This document shows positions 53,931-61,890 of a stretch of DNA of 61,967 nucleotides, piece by piece. Location of the stretch: NCBI RefSeq assembly GCF_016429155.1, contig NZ_JAELUC010000013.1, positions 1 through 61,967 on the forward strand, in the 5' to 3' direction. Source of the stretch: Pedobacter sp. ASV12. GTDB lineage: Bacteria > Bacteroidota > Bacteroidia > Sphingobacteriales > Sphingobacteriaceae. A program made the position numbers and the translations under genes. How positions within the stretch are numbered: the first letter of the stretch is position 1; each line of letters opens with the position of its first letter. The notes under the pieces were generated by a model. The model searched no databases, was not told where the DNA came from, and worked only from the letters and a program-made list of their open reading frames with translations.

Positions 53931-54551
53931 TTATTGTGCACCGGCTTCGGCCGATGTAATTAAACTAAATTTGTTGACTTTTTGCTCCTGAAGTACGTCT
54001 ACGATCTTTTTGATCACCGGATATTCTTCTTTTGCGTCGCCCTTGATACTTACGCGCATCTCGGTTTGGTGCAATTCGGCCGTAGCTCTACGGGCTTGTT
54101 CAATCCATCTGAACAAATCGTTGTTTCTCGTACTGTCAACCGGAACACCTTGAAACTGCGCCTCGAATTTGGTACGCTCCTCGCCGTTCATTTTAATGAA
54201 CTGCTTCAGGTTGCCGAAAGGTACGCCGAACGATGAAATCACACCAAAACGGTTGATTTCTTCTGGGGTGAACTTCATGCTGTACAATTCAGCCATTTTC
54301 TGCAAAGTCAGCATTTTCACGTCCTTACCGATAATCTCGACAAAAACCTTTCCTTTACCGATGCTCAAGATTGTCAAATCCTTATCTGGTACTTTAAACT
54401 GTACCGAGGAAGAAGGCGTCTTGATTTCCAGTGGGTCTGGCTGACGTGAAGTTGCCGTTAAAATAAAGAAAGTCAACAGCAGGAAGGCTACGTCGCACAT
54501 GGCGGTCATATCTACTGCGGTACTCTTTCTTGGAACTTTTACTCTAGGCAT
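53931..54551 (-). CDS. Biopolymer transport protein ExbD (first copy)
   Basis: 206 residues. PRKSTAVDMTAMCDVAFLLLTFFILTAT holds the conserved Asp in the membrane helix, in two parts. The periplasmic domain is longer than in the second copy. Paired ExbD genes suggest a hetero-dimeric periplasmic gate in the ExbB pentamer. It follows exbB by 83 bp. Confidence 0.93.
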   Translation of the reverse strand: MPRVKVPRKSTAVDMTAMCDVAFLLLTFFILTATSRQPDPLEIKTPSSSVQFKVPDKDLTILSIGKGKVFVEIIGKDVKMLTLQKMAELYSMKFTPEEINRFGVISSFGVPFGNLKQFIKMNGEERTKFEAQFQGVPVDSTRNNDLFRWIEQARRATAELHQTEMRVSIKGDAKEEYPVIKKIVDVLQEQKVNKFSLITSAEAGAQ

Positions 54552-54634
54552 AATATAAAAATTATAATATTTTAATTAATGATGTTAATTCTTCCGGTTT
54601 TCCATAAAGCCGGTAAAAAAAATTAAAATAATTC

Positions 54635-55516
54635 TTATTTATGGGTACTAGCGTAAGTTTGGATGATGCTGAAACCAGCTTCATCGATAGCATAAGTCAA
54701 TTTATCGATTTTCGAAGTTAAGATGTTATACATGATGATCGCAAGCGTAGAAGTACTGATACCAGTAGCTGTATTGATCAATGCCTCAGAGATACCTGTT
54801 GCCAAAGCCGCTTGATCTGGAGCACCTGAGTTAGCCAAACCACCGAAGGCCTTGATCATACCTGTTACCGTACCCAATAGACCCATTAACGTACCTACTG
54901 ATACCAAAGTAGCAATGATGGTTAGGTTTTGCTCCAACATTGGCATTTCCAATGAAGTAGCTTCTTCGATGTCTTTTTGGATAGCCAAGCATTTTTGATC
55001 GGTGTCCATGTTGGCCTCTACTTCCATCTCGCCATATTTTTTAAGACCAGACTTGATTACGTTTGCCACAGAACCTTCTTGTTTATCGCACTCTGCAGCT
55101 GCAGCTTGGATATTACCAGCGCTCAAAAGCGATTGGATTTTTTTAACGAAAGAATCCAAGCTTCCTTTACCTGTAGCTTTGCCAATAACAATTAAACGCT
55201 CAATTGAGAATACAAACACCATTAAAAGCATACCGATTAGGATAGGTACGATGAAACCACCTTTGTAAGCCATACCGCCATAGTTTCCTGGGTGTGGTAA
55301 AAAGCTGTGGGTATCATCATTGTAGAAAGCCAATGATACAGCACTGTTGTTTTTGGCCACATCAGGTGGAACATTGAAGTTTGAAGGCTTTCCTAATACA
55401 AAGATGAAAAGTGAAATACCGATAATAAGACAGATAGGGATTACCAGCGTTGCAAATAGATTAGATGCAGTTGAGCTCTCTTTTTTAACTGTTGTTGGTT
55501 TTGGTGCGTTTGCCAT
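54635..55516 (-). CDS. MotA/TolQ/ExbB proton channel protein
   Basis: 293 residues. It has an N-terminal helix near 20-42, a periplasmic insertion, then three-helix ExbB architecture with GTLMGLLGTVTGMIKAF and ALINTATGISTSTLAIIMYN as pore helices. It forms the pentameric proton channel with ExbD and TonB. It is the first gene of the exb/tonB operon, behind a candidate promoter about 100 nt upstream. Confidence 0.94.
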   Translation of the reverse strand: MANAPKPTTVKKESSTASNLFATLVIPICLIIGISLFIFVLGKPSNFNVPPDVAKNNSAVSLAFYNDDTHSFLPHPGNYGGMAYKGGFIVPILIGMLLMVFVFSIERLIVIGKATGKGSLDSFVKKIQSLLSAGNIQAAAAECDKQEGSVANVIKSGLKKYGEMEVEANMDTDQKCLAIQKDIEEATSLEMPMLEQNLTIIATLVSVGTLMGLLGTVTGMIKAFGGLANSGAPDQAALATGISEALINTATGISTSTLAIIMYNILTSKIDKLTYAIDEAGFSIIQTYASTHK

Positions 55517-55620
55517 TTTTTTAGTTTTTTAGTTTTAGTACTTGTTTTTTAAACTTTAGATAAATTATTAAATCTTTTAGTAATACACACAACGCGTATC
55601 GACACTAATTGTTGCGTTAA

Positions 55621-55650
55621 CAAATTTATAACTTTGATTTAAATTACAAA
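55621..55650 (-). promoter_or_regulatory. Candidate exb/tonB operon promoter
   Basis: Minus strand TTTG (55647-55650), 18-nt spacer, TAAATTTG (55621-55628). The spacer is one short of the usual range. The predicted leader is about 100 nt. Confidence 0.5.
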
Positions 55651-55723
55651 TTAAATAATCGTTACACAATTAATTCGTTACGTTTTGCTATCCATCTTCA
55701 CCAAGCGAACAGGGCATATAACT

Positions 55724-55753
55724 AAAAAAGATTGCCTATGGTTAGACAATCTT
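55724..55753 (-). terminator. pckA terminator
   Basis: AAGATTG (55728-55734) pairs with CAATCTT (55747-55753), with an inner CTA/TAG pairing, followed on the minus strand by TTTTTTAG. It lies about 55 nt after the pckA stop. Confidence 0.8.
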
Positions 55754-55808
55754 CCGCAATTAAAACTAAAAATTTAATTAAAAGCAAATTTTATGTAAAA
55801 AAAATACC

Positions 55809-57413
55809 TTAAACCACAGGCTCAACCACCTTGGGAAGCGCTTTTATGATGGCTTCATCAGCAAATTCCTCAAATTGCTTAAAGTTTTGCAAAAAGGCCG
55901 TAGCCAATTCGTTAGCCTTATGGTCATAAGCCTGCTTATCGTTCCAGGTATTGCGTGGGTTTAAGATTTCGGCTGGCACTTCCGGACAAGCATTTGGCAT
56001 CAGCAAGCCAAAAACGGGATGTTCTACAAACTCGGCGTTGGCCAAACTGCCATTTAGTGCCGCGGTAATCATCGCCCTTGTGTAACCTAGCTTCATCCGT
56101 TGGCCAATACCGTAAGGTCCGCCGCTCCAGCCCGTATTCACCAGCCACACATTGACCTGATGCTTCTCCATCTTTTGGCCAAGCAGTTTGGCATACCGAG
56201 CCGGATGCAAAGGCAGAAATGCTTTGCCAAAGCAAGCCGAGAAAGTAAGCTGGGGTTCGGTAACCCCGGCCTCAGTACCCGCTACCTTGGCCGTATAGCC
56301 AGAAATAAAGTGGAACATGGCCTGCCCGGTAGTTAGCTTTGAAATAGGAGGCAACACGCCGAAAGCATCGGCAGTTAAAAAGAATATGTTCTTGGGCCCT
56401 TTAGCCACCGATGGCAATTGGGCATTGTCTATATAATGTATTGGATAGGCAACCCGTGTATTCTCTGTTTTCTCGATATTCGAAAAATCTACCTTGCGCG
56501 TACCCGGAAAGTAATTGGTGTTTTCGAGCAATGCTCCAAACTTGATGGCATTGAATATTTGAGGCTCCTTCTCGGCCGTAAGGTCTACGCACTTGGCATA
56601 GCAACCCCCTTCGAAATTAAATACGGCATCTTCGCTCCAGCCATGTTCGTCATCGCCAATGAGTGCCCTTTTTGGGTCGGCAGAAAGGGTAGTCTTACCA
56701 GTTCCTGACAGGCCAAAAAAGATGGCGGTATCTCCATCTGCACCTACATTAGCCGAGCAATGCATAGATAAAGTTTGCTTTTGTTGTGGCAAAACATAAT
56801 TGAGCACAGAAAAAATACCCTTTTTAATTTCGCCAGTATAGGCCGTGCCACCAATAAGAATAATCTTTTTGGCAAAATTCAGGATCGAAAAATTGGCCTG
56901 CCTGGTTCCATCTGTAGCTGGATTGGCTTCGAAGGAAGGCGCAGCAATAATAGTCCATTCAGGCTGTGCAGGCGGCTCTTCCTGATCGTACCTTAAAAAC
57001 AGGTTATTGGCAAACAAATTCTGGAAGGCATGTTCGGTAACCACCCTGATGCTGGTGCGGTAAGGCTTGCTGGCGCAGGCATAGGCATCGCGAACATAGA
57101 TCTGCTTGGTGTTGAGGTGTGCCGTAAGACGGTTGAACAAAGAATCGAAATGCGCAGGGCTGATCTTGATATTGATATCGCCCCACCAAACCGTATCTTC
57201 GGTAACTTCATCGCAAACGATAAAACGATCTTTTGGCGAACGGCCAGTAAATTTTCCGGTATCCACTGCCAAAGCGCCGCTATCGGCCAGCGTACCCTCT
57301 CCATTCTTTAAAGCTTCCTGCACCAACTCTGCTACACTAAGCTGGTATTTAACTGTTTTGGCGTCTAATTTAAGATAGCTCAAATCAGGCTGCTGTACAC
57401 TATTGTTGCTCAT
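55809..57413 (-). CDS. pckA: Phosphoenolpyruvate carboxykinase (ATP)
   Basis: 534 residues, full length. FFGLSGTGKTTLSADPKR is the kinase P-loop, followed by the metal site region IGDDEHGWSEDAVFNFEGGCYAKC. TGRSPKDRFIV near residue 53 binds oxaloacetate. It converts oxaloacetate and ATP to PEP in gluconeogenesis. It is a single-gene unit with its own promoter and terminator. Confidence 0.97.
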   Translation of the reverse strand: MSNNSVQQPDLSYLKLDAKTVKYQLSVAELVQEALKNGEGTLADSGALAVDTGKFTGRSPKDRFIVCDEVTEDTVWWGDINIKISPAHFDSLFNRLTAHLNTKQIYVRDAYACASKPYRTSIRVVTEHAFQNLFANNLFLRYDQEEPPAQPEWTIIAAPSFEANPATDGTRQANFSILNFAKKIILIGGTAYTGEIKKGIFSVLNYVLPQQKQTLSMHCSANVGADGDTAIFFGLSGTGKTTLSADPKRALIGDDEHGWSEDAVFNFEGGCYAKCVDLTAEKEPQIFNAIKFGALLENTNYFPGTRKVDFSNIEKTENTRVAYPIHYIDNAQLPSVAKGPKNIFFLTADAFGVLPPISKLTTGQAMFHFISGYTAKVAGTEAGVTEPQLTFSACFGKAFLPLHPARYAKLLGQKMEKHQVNVWLVNTGWSGGPYGIGQRMKLGYTRAMITAALNGSLANAEFVEHPVFGLLMPNACPEVPAEILNPRNTWNDKQAYDHKANELATAFLQNFKQFEEFADEAIIKALPKVVEPVV

Positions 57414-57432
57414 ACATTTGGTTAATATGCTG

Positions 57433-57465
57433 CAAATCTAAACAGTTATTAACGCAAAAAACAAC
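57433..57465 (-). promoter_or_regulatory. Candidate pckA promoter
   Basis: Minus strand GTTG (57462-57465), 21-nt spacer, TAGATTTG (57433-57440). The -7 box is exact and the -33 box partial. Confidence 0.48.
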
Positions 57466-57545
57466 GCAATTTGGATAAAAATTTTACTTATTGTGGCAAA
57501 TACACTAACAATTAAATAGCTAATTATCAGTTAATTAAAACCTAA

Positions 57546-57899
57546 TTAACCGCCAGATTTTTTTACTTTGTAGCCTTCTTTTTGGAGTAGTAAAACGATC
57601 TTGTCGCGGAAGTCGCCCTGGATCAGCACTTCGCCATCTTTGGCACCTCCGCCAACCCCGCATTTGGTCTTCAGCATTTTGGCCAATATTTCCAGTTTTT
57701 CGTCGCTGCCCCTAAAACCGGTAACCAGGGTAACGGCCTTGCCCCCCCTGTTCTTACGGTCGAGCATTACCCTCAAATCTTGCTGGGCATTGGCTAATTC
57801 GCTGTTTTCCTCTGGCTCGTTGCTTTCAAAAACGAAAGACGGATCTGTGGAGTACATAATGCCTCCCAAATCGCTTAGTGTATTCTTCTTCGGCTTCAT
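57546..57899 (-). CDS. SUI1/eIF1-family translation factor (YciH-like)
   Basis: 117 residues. The SUI1 domain covers about 45-115: LDRKNRGGKAVTLVTGFRG and KCGVGGGAKDGEVLIQGDFRDKI are the family motifs. Bacterial members are thought to affect start-codon fidelity; the exact role is unsettled. It lies 12 bp after the lipid kinase gene. Confidence 0.92.
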   Translation of the reverse strand: MKPKKNTLSDLGGIMYSTDPSFVFESNEPEENSELANAQQDLRVMLDRKNRGGKAVTLVTGFRGSDEKLEILAKMLKTKCGVGGGAKDGEVLIQGDFRDKIVLLLQKEGYKVKKSGG

Positions 57900-57911
57900 T
57901 TTTTCGATTCG

Positions 57912-58790
57912 CTACTTGGTAATGACATTCAAAGATAAAGGCAATATTTCAATATCGATGTCTTTGCCCATAAATGAGGGTTCGCCATCTAAATGGATTG
58001 CATCTTCTTTGCTTCTCCTGATTTTGATATGCTGCCCCCGGATAATTTCGACCATATCTGACCGATGGGTGCGCGCGCGCAACATGTGGTAGGCTAAGCG
58101 CGGAAGCTTATACAATGGAAACGGCTTGACGATACAAACATCTAAAAGACCATCGGTTATTGACGATGTGGGCGAAATGTAAACGTTATTGCCATATTGC
58201 GAAGAATTAGCGATGCTGATTACAAAGGCCTTGCGTGCATAGGTTTGGCCATCTATTTCTATTTCGTAGGCCTGCGCCTTATAAGAAGCCATTTCTTTAA
58301 GCCCCATTTCGATGTAACCTTTGAGGCCACGGCTTTTATTGCCGGCAAAAACGGCGCTGAGCTGGGCATCAAAACCCATTCCGGCCATGTTAAAGAAAGG
58401 CTTTCCGTTAAGTTTGGCTGTATCTATCTGTTTTACGTTAAGCGTATTGAGCAGCTGAATGGCTTTTTTGGTCTGCAAGGGTATCTTCAGGAAGCGCGCC
58501 AAACCATTTCCCGAACCCAAGGGAATGATCCCCAGCGTCTTGTCTGACTGAACTACCTTTGCCGCCACTTCGTTAATGGTACCGTCGCCACCAACGGCTA
58601 CAATGACATCGAAATTCTTATTCGCCGCCTCTTCGGCCAATTCTGAGGCATGGCCTACATACTCGGTAAAACTGTAATTGGCATTGAACTTTGTCTTGTC
58701 CAGACAACGATCTACCAAAGCAGGTATCTTGAGTTTCTTTTTACCGCCCGAAATGGGATTAATGATGAATAAGATATTCGTTTTTAACAA
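57912..58790 (-). CDS. Diacylglycerol kinase-family lipid kinase
   Basis: About 292 residues from a TTG at 58788-58790, giving MLKTNILFIINPISGGKKK. The frame is open to 58913, but that part overlaps the metK promoter and riboswitch and is not family-like. NPISGG, AVGGDGTINEVAA and PLGSGNGLARFL are the catalytic-domain motifs of DagK/YegS/BmrU enzymes. It phosphorylates a lipid alcohol such as diacylglycerol or a sphingoid base. It is divergent from metK. Confidence 0.9.
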   Translation of the reverse strand: MLKTNILFIINPISGGKKKLKIPALVDRCLDKTKFNANYSFTEYVGHASELAEEAANKNFDVIVAVGGDGTINEVAAKVVQSDKTLGIIPLGSGNGLARFLKIPLQTKKAIQLLNTLNVKQIDTAKLNGKPFFNMAGMGFDAQLSAVFAGNKSRGLKGYIEMGLKEMASYKAQAYEIEIDGQTYARKAFVISIANSSQYGNNVYISPTSSITDGLLDVCIVKPFPLYKLPRLAYHMLRARTHRSDMVEIIRGQHIKIRRSKEDAIHLDGEPSFMGKDIDIEILPLSLNVITK

Positions 58791-58828
58791 ATTGCTAGAA
58801 TTAGGTTGGCACAAAATAATTGATATTT

Positions 58829-58860
58829 TTTGACTATTAATAATATATATAGTAATTTTG
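58829..58860 (+). promoter_or_regulatory. metK promoter
   Basis: TTTG at 58829-58832, 20-nt spacer, TAATTTTG at 58853-58860: full consensus. The transcript would begin about 6 nt before the riboswitch. Confidence 0.78.
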
Positions 58861-58872
58861 CAGCTGTTAAAA

Positions 58873-58938
58873 GTGGACTGATTTGCGATGCTATGCAAGT
58901 AGCGGGATTGCAACCACGTAAAAAAAAGTGCTAAAACC
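58873..58938 (+). ncRNA. SAM-II riboswitch
   Basis: The sequence follows the SAM-II (metA motif) plan. P1 forms between GUGG (58873-58876) and CCAC (58914-58917). ACUGAUUU follows the 5' strand, AUUGCAA precedes the 3' strand, and the A-rich segment ends in GUGCUAAAACC, which can pair back into the loop as the pseudoknot. An extra small hairpin (GCTA/TAGC at 58890-58903) is inserted in the first loop. It lies just after a consensus promoter and upstream of metK, whose product makes SAM, so feedback repression is expected. The 84-nt distance to the ATG is longer than in typical SAM-II switches. Confidence 0.8.
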
Positions 58939-59022
58939 TTACTTCAATCGTTTTACCACCTGTTTACAGGACCATCAATCCATTTTACATAATAAGTTTA
59001 TTTAAAAATTTAATTATTTAAA

Positions 59023-60273
59023 ATGTCGTATTTATTTACATCAGAATCTGTATCTGAAGGGCACCCAGATAAAATCGCAGACCAAATCTCGGATGCGTTA
59101 ATTGACAATTTCTTGGCATTCGACACAGAATCAAAGGTAGCTTGTGAAACGTTGGTTACCACTGGACAGGTAATTTTGGCCGGAGAGGTAAAATCTCAGA
59201 CCTATTTGGATGTACAACAAATTGCAAGAGACGTGATCAAGAAAATTGGCTATACCAAAAGTGAATACATGTTTGAAGCCAATTCTTGCGGTATTTTATC
59301 GGCTATACACGAACAGTCTCAAGATATTAACCAAGGCGTAGACCGAAGCAACAAAGAAGAACAAGGTGCTGGCGACCAAGGTATGATGTTTGGCTATGCC
59401 ACGAACGAAACCGACGACTATATGCCTTTGGCTTTGGATCTTTCGCACAAGTTGCTACAAGAGCTTGCTGCCTTGAGACGCGAAAACCAAGCAATCACTT
59501 ACTTGCGTCCAGATGCAAAATCGCAGGTTACCTTAGAATATGATGACAACAATAAGCCAGTTCGTATTGATGCCATCGTAATTTCTACCCAACACGATGA
59601 TTTTGACGAAGAAGGCAAGATGTTGGCCAAAATCAAACAGGATTTGGTCAGCATCCTTATTCCAAGGATTATCAAAAAATATCCGCAGTATGCGCACTTG
59701 TTCAACGACAACATCCAATACCACATTAACCCAACGGGCAAATTTGTAATTGGCGGCCCGCATGGCGATACTGGCCTAACCGGAAGAAAAATCATTGTTG
59801 ATACTTACGGAGGCAAAGGGGCGCACGGCGGTGGTGCCTTCTCGGGCAAAGACCCAAGCAAGGTAGACAGAAGCGCGGCTTATGCTACGCGCCACATTGC
59901 CAAAAACCTGGTAGCTGCGGGTGTAGCCAGCGAAGTTTTGGTTCAGGTATCTTATGCTATCGGTGTAGCTCAGCCTATGGGCATCTACATCAATACTTAT
60001 GGCACCAGCAAAGTGAATAAAACAGACGGGGAGATTGCCAAGATCGTTGAAGGCATTTTTGATATGCGTCCTTATTTTATTGAGCAACGCCTAAAATTGA
60101 GGAATCCGATTTATAGCGAAACCGCCGCCTACGGACATATGGGCCGTAAGCCTGAAACGGTAACCAAAACCTTCAAATCGCCAAACGGTGAAGAAAAAAA
60201 GGTTACGGTTGAATTGTTTACTTGGGAGAAACTCGATTTTGTTGACCAAGTTAAAGCTGCTTTCGGCTTATAA
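59023..60273 (+). CDS. metK: S-adenosylmethionine synthase
   Basis: 416 residues. [31 protein letters not shown] and [23 protein letters not shown] (read as overlapping motifs) are the ATP, methionine and phosphate-binding segments. It makes SAM from ATP and methionine in the cytosol. A SAM-II-type riboswitch precedes it. Its last 14 codons are repeated 443 bp downstream (60671-60716). Confidence 0.98.
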   Translation: MSYLFTSESVSEGHPDKIADQISDALIDNFLAFDTESKVACETLVTTGQVILAGEVKSQTYLDVQQIARDVIKKIGYTKSEYMFEANSCGILSAIHEQSQDINQGVDRSNKEEQGAGDQGMMFGYATNETDDYMPLALDLSHKLLQELAALRRENQAITYLRPDAKSQVTLEYDDNNKPVRIDAIVISTQHDDFDEEGKMLAKIKQDLVSILIPRIIKKYPQYAHLFNDNIQYHINPTGKFVIGGPHGDTGLTGRKIIVDTYGGKGAHGGGAFSGKDPSKVDRSAAYATRHIAKNLVAAGVASEVLVQVSYAIGVAQPMGIYINTYGTSKVNKTDGEIAKIVEGIFDMRPYFIEQRLKLRNPIYSETAAYGHMGRKPETVTKTFKSPNGEEKKVTVELFTWEKLDFVDQVKAAFGL

Positions 60274-60277
60274 ACAC

Positions 60278-60309
60278 AAAAAGGGGCTAAAAAATAGCCC
60301 CTTTTTTTA
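60278..60309. terminator. Terminator between metK and GG peptide 2
   Basis: GGGGCTA (60283-60289) pairs with TAGCCCC (60295-60301), flanked by A5 and T7 runs that extend the stem and serve both convergent genes. Confidence 0.9.
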
Positions 60310-60323
60310 TACCATCTTTTTCA

Positions 60324-60527
60324 TTAAATGGGAACGTCATTGCAAGGCCTTCCTTGATCGGGGTCGAAACAAACTGGGGCTGAGCCAAAATCACGACAGG
60401 CATAGCCCGAACAGCAACCAAATGCGTACGCATCAGGATTGTGCCCATTAGGTGCGCACCTTTCAATAGGTCCACCACCCCAAATTTTCTTCATTTCAGC
60501 TTTGCTGATTAGGTTATTTTTCCTCAT
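60324..60527 (-). CDS. GG-leader Cys-rich peptide precursor 2
   Basis: 67 residues. The leader MRKNNLISKAEMKKIWGG has the double glycine at 17-18, the same position as in peptide 1. The core has six cysteines (24, 38, 39, 44, 53, 62) including a CC pair, reminiscent of small disulfide-knotted peptides, and is rich in Pro, Gly and Asn. No modification or export gene is adjacent. It sits between metK and a duplicated metK 3' end, which points to insertion. Product and role are unknown; a secreted bacteriocin-like or signalling peptide is the best guess. Confidence 0.75.
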   Translation of the reverse strand: MRKNNLISKAEMKKIWGGGPIERCAPNGHNPDAYAFGCCSGYACRDFGSAPVCFDPDQGRPCNDVPI

Positions 60528-60613
60528 AATTTCATGGTTTTATAAGTTAAATAACTAATATACAACTATTTCAACTTTGTTGCGTATTCACCTAACCCTA
60601 TTTTTAGCTATAC

Positions 60614-60658
60614 TTTAGCTACAACAGTTACTCTCACTAGTTAATTGTTGTAGTTAAA
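60614..60658. repeat. 17-bp inverted repeat upstream of GG peptide 2
   Basis: TTTAGCTACAACAGTTA (60614-60630) pairs with TAATTGTTGTAGTTAAA (60642-60658) with two G-T pairs, around an 11-nt loop. It could be an operator, a mobile-element end or an RNA stem. Confidence 0.6.
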
Positions 60659-60670
60659 GACGATCCATTT

Positions 60671-60716
60671 GAAACTCGATTTTGTTGACCAAGTTAAAAC
60701 CGCTTTCGGTTTATAG
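60671..60716 (+). pseudogene. Duplicated 3' end of metK
   Basis: 28 bases (60671-60698) are identical to metK 60228-60255. The rest, to a TAG at 60714-60716, differs at a few silent or near-silent sites. It encodes [14 protein letters not shown], nearly the MetK C-terminus. There is no upstream coding sequence, so it is a remnant. It keeps its own terminator. Confidence 0.85.
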
Positions 60717-60719
60717 TGG

Positions 60720-60749
60720 AAGCCTCCGGAGTTAAATCGGGGGCTTTTT
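60720..60749 (+). terminator. Terminator after the metK 3' duplicate
   Basis: A 9-bp stem (60720-60728 with 60738-60746, one G-T pair) with a 9-nt loop and a T5 run. It differs in sequence from the metK-proximal terminator. Confidence 0.8.
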
Positions 60750-60864
60750 GTTTTTGTTCAATATTTTATCAACCGAACTAAAGCCGAAGCGAATCGCTTA
60801 TCTTTAAAATAGCCTCTTAACCAAAGGTTACAATCGTCCTTACTTTTAACCAAAAAATTAAATC

Positions 60865-61056
60865 ATGAAAAAGACCCTAAATCTGGGCAAAGCCCTAAGC
60901 AAAGCTGAACAAAAATCTATTCTTGGCGGCGGCAACGAATTTGTTGTAATCCAATGCAGCAATGGAGCCGTAGTTTGCATCTCTTGCGACGAAGGCGATG
61001 ACTGTGGCGCCATAGCCGATGCGGCTTGCGCTGCAGCCGGCAACAGCGAAAGTTGA
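60865..61056 (+). CDS. GG-leader Cys-containing peptide precursor 3
   Basis: 63 residues. MKKTLNLGKALSKAEQKSILGG ends in a double glycine at 21-22, with the LSKAE-x-K-x2-LGG pattern shared with the other two precursors. The core has five cysteines (31, 38, 41, 47, 55), is acidic (CDEGDDCG) and ends in an Ala-rich segment. It is divergent from peptide 2 and followed by a strong terminator, so it is expressed alone. No processing enzyme is visible nearby. The function is unknown. Confidence 0.75.
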   Translation: MKKTLNLGKALSKAEQKSILGGGNEFVVIQCSNGAVVCISCDEGDDCGAIADAACAAAGNSES

Positions 61057-61076
61057 GTCCAACTCCATCCTTAAAT

Positions 61077-61112
61077 CAGAACCGGCATGTAGAAGCAGTG
61101 CCGGTTCTGTTG
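61077..61112 (+). terminator. Terminator of GG peptide 3
   Basis: CAGAACCGGCA (61077-61087) pairs perfectly with TGCCGGTTCTG (61099-61109) around an 11-nt loop, followed by TTGTTT. It separates the peptide gene from the convergent exbD. Confidence 0.87.
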
Positions 61113-61118
61113 TTTCAG

Positions 61119-61646
61119 CTACATTCCGTTTGCTTTCATAAAAGCACGTTCTTGCGCCAAAACGTTCCTGTCGTCTATAAAATAAGACTTCACATCGGCG
61201 ACGTGCATTTCATCGATCACATCTACAAAGTTTTTATAGTTGGCCGAAGGGGTAGGCTTAATGACCACGACCATAAACTTCGATGCATCATGCTGATGCT
61301 GCTGGGCTACCTGTTGCTTGCCTTGCAAAATATATTTTTGAATAGTAGCCAGGCTTGCGGTATGCATAATCGCTTTAGATGCTTCGCCCATGTAATAAAC
61401 CGCTTGGTTATTTTTGCCCAAAAGAATGGTCATGGTTCGCGATTGTGCCAGGGTAATCGGCTCATTACTATCAACCGGCTTTACAATTTCCATCGCTTTC
61501 ATTTTAGCCAGGGAAGTAGTGAGCATAAAAAAAGTAATCAGCAGAAATGCCAGGTCGACCATGGCCGTTAGGTCTACATTTGGGGCTTGTGTTTGGGTTC
61601 TTCCTTTTACGGCCTTGCCGTTTTGTGGAGCAGTAAGTGTTGCCAT
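61119..61646 (-). CDS. Biopolymer transport protein ExbD, isolated copy
   Basis: 175 residues. VDLTAMVDLAFLLITFFMLTTSL is the Asp-bearing membrane helix, almost the same as in the ExbD at 53376, and the periplasmic domain shares the MTILLGKN and KPTPSANYKNFVDVIDEM pattern. No exbB or tonB lies alongside, so it would have to use the channel encoded at 54635 or another. It could be a third gate subunit or a recent duplicate. Confidence 0.9.
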   Translation of the reverse strand: MATLTAPQNGKAVKGRTQTQAPNVDLTAMVDLAFLLITFFMLTTSLAKMKAMEIVKPVDSNEPITLAQSRTMTILLGKNNQAVYYMGEASKAIMHTASLATIQKYILQGKQQVAQQHQHDASKFMVVVIKPTPSANYKNFVDVIDEMHVADVKSYFIDDRNVLAQERAFMKANGM

Positions 61647-61692
61647 ATCTTGTTTAGTTTTAAACAGGATGACAGCCTGGCAAAAATTGCAT

Positions 61693-61719
61693 AAAAAAAG
61701 CGGCTAAAAAATTAGCCGC
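61693..61719 (-). terminator. sodC terminator
   Basis: GCGGCTAA (61700-61707) pairs with TTAGCCGC (61712-61719), followed on the minus strand by TTTTTTTA. It lies 23 nt after the sodC stop. Confidence 0.85.
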
Positions 61720-61741
61720 CTTTCTAAGTATCATTTTTGGG

Positions 61742-61890
61742 TTATTTAATGGCTTCAATCACGCCACACCCTACCCGAGGCCCCGAATTACCAGTTGGCT
61801 GGGTAGTATAATCGTCGGTACCACCATGTACAATGATTCCACGGCCAATGATATTCTTCACATCACCTTCTTTTACGCTCCATCTATCTG
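61742..61890 (-). CDS. Cu/Zn superoxide dismutase, C-terminal fragment
   Basis: The last ~48 codons of a gene cut by the contig end. The sequence reads [19 protein letters not shown] and [11 protein letters not shown]. It includes the copper-ligand His, the active-site Arg and the disulfide Cys of the second Cu/Zn SOD signature. These enzymes detoxify superoxide in the periplasm. The N-terminal part is missing. Confidence 0.9.

Larger units (their letters stand above)
60528..60864. other. Region between divergent GG peptide genes 2 and 3
   Basis: 337 bp without an intact gene. From left to right it holds AT-rich upstream sequence of peptide 2, a 17-bp inverted repeat (60614-60658), a metK 3' end duplicate (60671-60716), its terminator (60720-60749), a TATCTTTA box (60799-60806, one mismatch to TAnnTTTG), and a small TAACC-aaa-GGTTA palindrome (60818-60830) before peptide 3. 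Confidence 0.6.

Noticed and set aside
58791..58913. Upstream extension of the lipid kinase
   Set aside because: It would cross the metK promoter and riboswitch on the other strand and is not conserved-looking. The TTG at 58790 gives the family start.
60671..60716. metK 3' duplicate as a new small gene
   Set aside because: It has no start codon and only repeats the last 14 MetK codons, so it was called a remnant.
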